From: Vibrio hepatarius
GTDB lineage: Bacteria; Pseudomonadota; Gammaproteobacteria; Enterobacterales; Vibrionaceae
Direction: 5' to 3'
Assembly: GCF_001274785.1 (NCBI RefSeq)
Contig: NZ_LHPI01000001.1
Span: 186,001-250,000, forward strand
DNA length: 64,000 nucleotides
Both the position numbers and the translations under genes were made by a program. Under the pieces are notes generated by a model, which worked only from the letters and a program-made list of their open reading frames with translations, did not search any database and was not told the DNA's origin. Shown piece by piece: positions 58,936 through 64,000 of this stretch (position 1 is the first letter of the stretch; the number at the start of each line of letters is the position of its first letter).

Positions 58936-60372
58936 TTATGATTTAAGTTTGGCAACGAGCTTAAGTGCTTTATCAGCGAAGTCCGTGTAAGGTGGCATAA
59001 AGAACTTCATGCTAGAAAATCCACCTCGATAAAACACTGGGCGAAGTTTTGAGAAGGTTAAAAAACCTTCGTATCCATGGTAGTGGCCCATGCCGCTGGC
59101 CCCGACACCACCAAATGGCATATCGTGTTGTGCGACGTGAAATAGCGCATCGTTCACACAGACGCCACCAGAAAGTAGACGATTAATGTAGTAGTCTGCA
59201 AGCGACTTATCATTGGTAAACGGATACATCGCCAATGGACGGTCTCTCTCAATTATATAATCAATAACCTGTTCTCTATCTTGGTATGTTTTTACCATCA
59301 GAATAGGGCCGAAGGTTTCTCTTTGGCTGATAATTGCGTCCTCGCTTGGGTCAATTACTAGCATCAGCGGAAACTTTCTTGCAAACGCGTCGGGTTCTTG
59401 ATTACTCAAGTTGATAATTTCAGCGCCGTTGTTTTGCGCGTCTTCCAAAGTATCTAATAACCGTTGGAAGGATTTGCTATCAATAATCGATGTATAGTCG
59501 TCGCTATGGATATCGGGACAATGCTTTTTAACCCAGGTTTGTGCATTAGACACAAACTCATTGAGTTTACTTTTAGGTACAAATGCGTAGTCAACGTTGA
59601 CACATATTTGTCCGGCGTTGAACTGTTTGACATGCATAATGCGCTCAACCGCTTTTTCCGTCGGGTAGTCTGGTGCAATGATCGCAGGTGACTTACCACC
59701 TAGCTCTAAACTGACAGGAGTGAGATTCGCAGAAGCCGCAGCCATCACTTTACGCCCAGTCATGCCAGAACCAGTGAAGAATAGGTGGTCAAAAGGTAGT
59801 TTGGAGAATTCGATCCCCACTTCACCAGTTTCTTCAAAAAAAGCCAGTTTCTCGATGGCAAAATACTTGGGTGAGATTTGTTTAAGTAAACGAGTTAAGT
59901 GAATGGAGTTTTCGGACATTTTTACCATGGCGCGGTTACCTGCTGCAAAAGCTGCCGAAATAACAGAGAAACTTAAATTTAATGGGAAGTTCCATGGCGT
60001 AATAATTCCAACTACGCCAATAGCTTGAGGAATGACTTTATTTTTAGCACCCGTATATAATATTTGATCTACTTTCCTGCTTTGTGGTTTCATCCACTTT
60101 TTCAAGTGTTTAATATTAAATGTAATATCTTCTGTTACTGGAATTATCTCAGCAATTAATGTTTCATGATACGAGCGGTTACCATAGTCTTTATTTATCG
60201 CTTCAATTATTTCATCACGATTGTCATTAATCATTTTTTTTAGATTAAATAGGTGCTTCTTTCGCTCTTGATATGGTTCCTGTCCTAAATTATTGAACGC
60301 TTTTCTCTGAGCATGCAAGCATTGCTCTAACTGAAAGCTTGTTTCGTTTACCAACAGAGTTGCCTGATTCAT
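58936..60372 (-). CDS. Aldehyde dehydrogenase (coniferyl aldehyde dehydrogenase-like)
   Basis: A 478-residue NAD(P)-dependent enzyme oxidising an aldehyde to the acid. It has PWNFPLNLSFSVISAAFAAG (~127), the cofactor site FFTGSGMTGRKVMAAA, the catalytic Glu in SLELGGKSPAII (~220) and the catalytic Cys in NAGQICVNVDYAF (~257). The C-terminal hydrophobic helix region and overall pattern match the class-3-like coniferyl aldehyde dehydrogenase group. It is divergent from the split transketolase operon and could belong to the same pathway. ATG 60372 follows TAGGTAA. Confidence 0.88.
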   Translation of the reverse strand: MNQATLLVNETSFQLEQCLHAQRKAFNNLGQEPYQERKKHLFNLKKMINDNRDEIIEAINKDYGNRSYHETLIAEIIPVTEDITFNIKHLKKWMKPQSRKVDQILYTGAKNKVIPQAIGVVGIITPWNFPLNLSFSVISAAFAAGNRAMVKMSENSIHLTRLLKQISPKYFAIEKLAFFEETGEVGIEFSKLPFDHLFFTGSGMTGRKVMAAASANLTPVSLELGGKSPAIIAPDYPTEKAVERIMHVKQFNAGQICVNVDYAFVPKSKLNEFVSNAQTWVKKHCPDIHSDDYTSIIDSKSFQRLLDTLEDAQNNGAEIINLSNQEPDAFARKFPLMLVIDPSEDAIISQRETFGPILMVKTYQDREQVIDYIIERDRPLAMYPFTNDKSLADYYINRLLSGGVCVNDALFHVAQHDMPFGGVGASGMGHYHGYEGFLTFSKLRPVFYRGGFSSMKFFMPPYTDFADKALKLVAKLKS

Positions 60373-60705
60373 AGTTACCTACTTAATTAATATTTGACTC
60401 TTTCATTAATGCTAACATTTAAATTAAAACAATTAATAGATATGTTTAATTTTTAGATTATTAAATATAATTAAAAATCAACAATAACGAAGTTTAATGA
60501 ACATGATCATACATGGATGGAGCGTATTTCAGCAAAAATTAGTATTTAAAAGTGTAAGGTTATTCACAAAAATAATATTAAACAAATAAAAGGTAAATAT
60601 TGTCCCTGTTTTTTTAAAACGATGTAAATTTTGTCCATGGCAAGAACCAAATATCGAGAATAGTCTTCATCTGGCTAACGATAAACAGTTACAGGGACAG
60701 AGAAT
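60373..60705. other. Divergent promoter region before the split transketolase operon
   Basis: About 330 bases, very AT-rich on the left. TGTCCCTGT at 60601-60609, TGTCCATGG at 60632-60640 and the reverse copy ACAGGGACA at 60691-60699 (overlapping the ribosome binding site) may be operator copies. I see no gene. Confidence 0.45.
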
Positions 60706-61527
60706 ATGTATGCAGAGAATAAAATAGCGGAAATCGAACAGTTCGCTAAAAATGTCAGAATCGCTACGTTAAATGAGTTTGCGAGCCGTGGATTCGGCCA
60801 TTTAGGTGGTTCTATGTCAATGGTTGAAATCATCAGTGTGCTGTACATGGATGAACTAAAGCATAACCCGCAAGAACCGAGATGGGTGAATAGAGACCGC
60901 CTTGTATGTTCCAAAGGGCATTGTGGTCCGTCACTATATTCTGCACTAGCGCTGCGTGGATTCTTTCCAATGGAAATGTTGCAAACACTGAACCAGAACG
61001 GAACGAACTTACCTAGTCACTGCGATATGCAAAAAACACCAGGTATTGATTTTACTACGGGTTCTCTTGGTCAAGGACTTTCAGTGGCCTCAGGGGCAGC
61101 GTATGCGCTTAAGCTAAAAGGTTTAGACAACCGTGTCTTTTGCATCGTCGGTGATGGAGAGCTGCAAGAAGGTCAGAACTGGGAAGCCATCATGAATATT
61201 GCAAATAAGAAGATTGACAACTTGGTGTTGTTTGTCGACTTCAACAAGATGCAACTGGATGGCCCTTTAGAAGCGATTAACGATCTTGCTGGGCTAGATA
61301 AAAAGTTTGAAGCCTTTAACTGGAATGTTGAGAACATCGACGGCCACGACATCTGCGAAATCAAACGCTCTATCGAGAGTGCGAAAGCCTGTGAAGGAAA
61401 ACCAACCGTGATTATCTGCAATACCTTAAAAGGTAAGGGCGTTAACTGGGCTGAAAACGAGTGGAACCACCACGTCCCGGTGACTGAAGAACTAGCAGAA
61501 CAAGCGATTACGGCACTAAATGCATAA
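60706..61527 (+). CDS. Transketolase, N-terminal (thiamine-diphosphate-binding) subunit
   Basis: A 273-residue half of a split transketolase. The thiamine diphosphate motif GDGELQEGQNWEAIMNIAN (~147-165) and the magnesium-binding DFNKMQLDG are visible; GSLGQGLSVASGAA (~122) is also typical. It transfers a two-carbon ketol unit together with the following subunit. The TGTCCC-type inverted element ends at its ribosome binding site (GGGACAGAG). It lies 14 bases before the second subunit. The full-length housekeeping transketolase would be elsewhere, so a catabolic role is likely. Confidence 0.9.
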   Translation: MYAENKIAEIEQFAKNVRIATLNEFASRGFGHLGGSMSMVEIISVLYMDELKHNPQEPRWVNRDRLVCSKGHCGPSLYSALALRGFFPMEMLQTLNQNGTNLPSHCDMQKTPGIDFTTGSLGQGLSVASGAAYALKLKGLDNRVFCIVGDGELQEGQNWEAIMNIANKKIDNLVLFVDFNKMQLDGPLEAINDLAGLDKKFEAFNWNVENIDGHDICEIKRSIESAKACEGKPTVIICNTLKGKGVNWAENEWNHHVPVTEELAEQAITALNA

Positions 61528-61541
61528 GGGATGATAGAACC

Positions 61542-62519
61542 ATGGGTGTAAAACTAGCAAACATTAATGAAAAATACGAAGACACATTAGCGTCGGTTTA
61601 CAGCTCTTACCTTTATGAAGGTCTGGGCAGAACGGATGATATCGTTCACGTTGAGTGTGATTTAGGTCTGTCTCTGTTTAAATTTGACATGATGAAGTTC
61701 ATCGAGAACTACCCAACAAGGCTGATCAATGTTGGGATTGCCGAAGCCAATGCGATCGGCTTCGCAGCGGGACTTTCACAAGAAGGCTTTGTTTCCTACG
61801 TTCATTCATTTGGGCCGTTCATGTCTCGTCGCGTAATGGATCAAGTGTTTATCTCTGGTGCTTATTCAAAAGCAAACGTCAAGATTCTTGGTACAGACCC
61901 AGGTGTCAGTGCAGCGTTCAATGGCGGTACACATATGCCATTTGAAGACATTGCGGTGATGCGCTCAATTCCGGAAATCAAAATTGTTGAGATTACCGAC
62001 AATGTTGCAGCCAAAGCTCTGTTTCCTCAAATCGAAAAAGACTATGGCATGTACTATGTTCGCATGGTGAGAGCCAATGTTGATAAGGTCTACGAAGAAG
62101 GTTCGACTTTCGAGATTGGCAAAGGAAATATTCTACAAGACGGCTCTGATGTCACTTTGATTGCCTATGGGGTGATGGTTTCTGAGTCCTTAAAAGCGGC
62201 GAAACTGTTAGAAGAACAGGGCATATCTGCTCGCGTAGTGGATATGTTTACTATTCGTCCTCTTGACCGTGATTTGGTGGTGAAGTGTGCTCAAGAAACA
62301 GGGGCGATTGTTACAGCCGAAAACCACAGTGTGAATGGTGGCTTAGGTGATGCTGTCACGCAAGTGGTGATGCAAGAGCACATTTGCCCAGTAGAGCGAG
62401 TCGCCGTGCTTGAGCGATTTGGTCAAACGGGTGATATGGCCTTTTTGAAAGAAGAGTATGGGTTGACTGCGGAAAACATCGCCCGCGCTGCTAAGCAAGC
62501 TATCAGCAAAAAACGCTAA
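61542..62519 (+). CDS. Transketolase, C-terminal subunit
   Basis: A 325-residue partner of the previous protein, with the pyrimidine-binding domain (RLINVGIAEANAIGFAAGLS, ~59, with the catalytic-type Glu) and the C-terminal domain (AENHSVNGGLGDAVTQVV, ~261). Split transketolases of this kind occur in sugar and sulfosugar catabolic loci. The two subunits and the dehydrogenase downstream are closely spaced (14 bases each) and surely co-transcribed. Confidence 0.9.
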   Translation: MGVKLANINEKYEDTLASVYSSYLYEGLGRTDDIVHVECDLGLSLFKFDMMKFIENYPTRLINVGIAEANAIGFAAGLSQEGFVSYVHSFGPFMSRRVMDQVFISGAYSKANVKILGTDPGVSAAFNGGTHMPFEDIAVMRSIPEIKIVEITDNVAAKALFPQIEKDYGMYYVRMVRANVDKVYEEGSTFEIGKGNILQDGSDVTLIAYGVMVSESLKAAKLLEEQGISARVVDMFTIRPLDRDLVVKCAQETGAIVTAENHSVNGGLGDAVTQVVMQEHICPVERVAVLERFGQTGDMAFLKEEYGLTAENIARAAKQAISKKR

Positions 62520-62533
62520 CAAGGAGTGACATC

Positions 62534-63568
62534 ATGAAGAGAACAGCCGCTATTCTGACTGGACCAAAAAAATTCCAGATCATTGAAGAGGATATCCCTG
62601 CGATTCAACCCCATGAAGTCTTGGTTGAGGTTGAAGCCATCGGCTTGTGTCACTCAGATATGCCAACGTATCTCGGTGACAGCCAGCTTGGTTTTGATGA
62701 ACGTGGTCATATGGCGATGATCAAAGACATCCAATACCCAGCTCATATCGGCCATGAGTCTGTAGGCGTTATTACAGAAGTCGGCAGTGAAGTTAGCGAC
62801 TATAAAGTGGGCGATTATGTCGGCTTTATCCCTGCTGTGGCTGGTTTTGCGTCGCATCTGGTGGTGCCTGCTGCCTTTTGTATACCAATTCCGAACGAGC
62901 TACCACGCGAAGAGCTGAAGTACTGTTTGGCAGAGCCGCTAATGTGTGTCGGCAATATCGTCAAAGTGGCCAACCCAAGTTTGGGTGAAACGGTGGCAGT
63001 CGTCGGCTGTGGCATGATGGGGCTATTGACTATTGCTGGCTTAAAACACAGTGCAGCGAGCAAAATCATTGCCGTTGACGTGCAAGATAGCCGTTTAGAG
63101 TTAGCGAAAGAGCTAGGCGCTACCCATACTATCAATCCGACTTCGGGGAATTTGACTGACTTAGTTGATGAGTTAACCGATCGATTGGGTGCGGACGTCG
63201 TGGTCGAAATAACAGGCAGTTTACGCGGTCTTAAAACAGCACTAAAAGTCGTACGATACGGTGATCTACTGGGCTCTGCTGGTCGAGGGAAAATATTGAT
63301 TCCTTCGTTGTATGCGAAAGAGGAGACTTGGGATCCTGAGATTGGCTATGAACTCGCGTATCGTTCACCGGTTCTGCACTCGGTACACCCTCTTTATGCG
63401 GAAGACTATATCAAGGTGGCAAAAGAGAGTATTGAAGCGTCAGCGAAAGGCATTCTGCCCATTAAGAAACTGATAAGCCACGAGTTTACTCTCGACGATA
63501 TCCAGAAAGGATTTGAGTTGATGGAGAGTGGTGACCCTCGCTATATCAAAGGCATTATTAAACCGTAA
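62534..63568 (+). CDS. Zinc-dependent alcohol/polyol dehydrogenase (MDR family)
   Basis: A 344-residue medium-chain dehydrogenase. Catalytic zinc ligands lie in IGLCHSDMP (Cys ~38) and HIGHESVGVI (His-Glu ~73). The NAD fold has AVVGCGMMGLLTIAGLKH (~157) and IIAVDVQDSRLELAKELGA. The usual four-Cys structural zinc lobe is absent, as in some sorbitol-type members. It would interconvert a polyol or alcohol with the keto substrate of the transketolase (inference). Last gene of the three-gene unit. Confidence 0.9.
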   Translation: MKRTAAILTGPKKFQIIEEDIPAIQPHEVLVEVEAIGLCHSDMPTYLGDSQLGFDERGHMAMIKDIQYPAHIGHESVGVITEVGSEVSDYKVGDYVGFIPAVAGFASHLVVPAAFCIPIPNELPREELKYCLAEPLMCVGNIVKVANPSLGETVAVVGCGMMGLLTIAGLKHSAASKIIAVDVQDSRLELAKELGATHTINPTSGNLTDLVDELTDRLGADVVVEITGSLRGLKTALKVVRYGDLLGSAGRGKILIPSLYAKEETWDPEIGYELAYRSPVLHSVHPLYAEDYIKVAKESIEASAKGILPIKKLISHEFTLDDIQKGFELMESGDPRYIKGIIKP

Positions 63569-63593
63569 TGCGCCATAACTGACGGATAGAAAC

Positions 63594-63627
63594 AGCCCGT
63601 TAGCGGTACTTTACCGCCAACGGGCTT
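63594..63627 (+). terminator. Terminator after the alcohol dehydrogenase gene
   Basis: AGCCCGTTAGCGGTA and TACCGCCAACGGGCT pair with one or two mismatches around CTT; only a short T run follows. Confidence 0.65.
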
Positions 63628-63676
63628 TAGTCTGTTCAACGTGAGCCGGATTGAATTTCAAACCGAGAATCAACTT

Positions 63677-64000
63677 ATGATCAAACACTTAGTAACACCA
63701 CAACATGCGAGTTGCCAATGCGGAGCCTGTTCGTTTGAGTTGGCAGAGTCTACGGCTGTTGCGCGCTTTATATGTCACTGTACGATTTGTCAGCAATTCA
63801 ACAATAAACCGTTTGCCGATGTAACAATATTAAAAGCCAAAAATTTACAGCCTGCGTCAGAAGAAAATGTTGAGTTTAAAAAGTACAAATTGCCTCCAAA
63901 TATCAAGCGTGGGTTGTGTAAACGCTGTGGGGAGCCTGCAATCGAAATAGGTGGAATGGGCCCAGTAAAAATTGCTTTTATACCGACAGATAATTTTAAA
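63677..64000 (+). CDS. GFA family zinc protein (glutathione-dependent formaldehyde-activating-like; 3' partial)
   Basis: The frame opens with ATG 63677 and runs off the right edge after 108 codons. Zinc-binding Cys groups of the GFA fold are seen in order: SCQCGACSFEL (~13), FICHCTICQQFNN (~33) and GLCKRCGEPA (~80). Family members include the glutathione-formaldehyde adduct enzyme and proteins with other or unknown substrates; the label formaldehyde-activating should not be taken as proven. No strong ribosome binding site is visible. Confidence 0.82.
   Translation, partial: MIKHLVTPQHASCQCGACSFELAESTAVARFICHCTICQQFNNKPFADVTILKAKNLQPASEENVEFKKYKLPPNIKRGLCKRCGEPAIEIGGMGPVKIAFIPTDNFK

Noticed and set aside
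60560..60568. DnaA box (TTATTCACA)
   Set aside because: A single one-mismatch copy in AT-rich DNA without other origin features.
1..64000. CRISPR arrays, insertion sequences, rRNA operons
   Set aside because: No regularly spaced repeats, no transposase frames and no rRNA-like segments were seen.

Overview
The window looks like part of a Vibrio chromosome, probably from the Harveyi clade. The evidence is a LuxO/sigma-54-driven Qrr quorum-sensing small RNA at about 38848-38955, several families common in vibrios (DUF2850, DUF3612, DUF3541), the gene order, and a base composition a little under 50% GC by eye. Genes are dense, with many 4-base start/stop overlaps. I see no insertion sequence, CRISPR array, rRNA or phage integrase.

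Layout. 1-5150: start of an AzlC gene, an AraC regulator, a LysE-type exporter, a GNAT acetyltransferase and the thiol-redox pair scsB-scsD. 5245-15518: a phosphohexomutase, then the aa3-type cytochrome c oxidase cluster coxB-coxA-ctaG-coxC / DUF2909 (opposite strand) / SURF1 / Sco-like protein / ctaA / ctaB / VanZ-like. A good Fur box lies between the mutase and coxB. 15783-20477: DAHP synthase, periplasmic alpha-amylase, a HTH regulator and a divergent aldo/keto reductase. 20543-32287: cyclic-di-GMP enzymes (CSS-EAL and CHASE-GGDEF), a C4-dicarboxylate carrier, a TetR/metallo-hydrolase divergent pair with twin operators, an MscS channel and small conserved proteins.

32546-38688: a gluconate regulon made of a TRAP transporter, gluconokinase, 6-phosphogluconate dehydrogenase and the LacI-type repressor GntR, with GntR operators before both the transporter and gntR. 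Directly after gntR come two LuxO sites, a sigma-54 promoter and the Qrr RNA. A DUF3612 regulator follows, divergent from an orphan malate-synthase-G-like domain, then a MaoC-type hydratase.

42294-51760: an accessory island bounded by an intact tRNA-Ser(UGA) gene on the left and a decayed copy of the same tRNA plus its terminator on the right. It holds a type I restriction-modification operon (hsdM-hsdS-HrgA-like-hsdR) and, divergent from it, a two-gene module of an unrecognised protein and a JAB/MPN metalloprotease-like protein. This module is the best candidate here for something undescribed.

51790-63568: a VF530-like DNA-binding protein; an anaerobic DMSO reductase locus (napF-like, TorD-family chaperone, divergent dmsABC with a perfect FNR box); an amino-acid binding protein; and a carbon-metabolism cluster (aldehyde dehydrogenase, split transketolase, zinc alcohol dehydrogenase) of unknown substrate. 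A GFA-family gene runs off the right edge.
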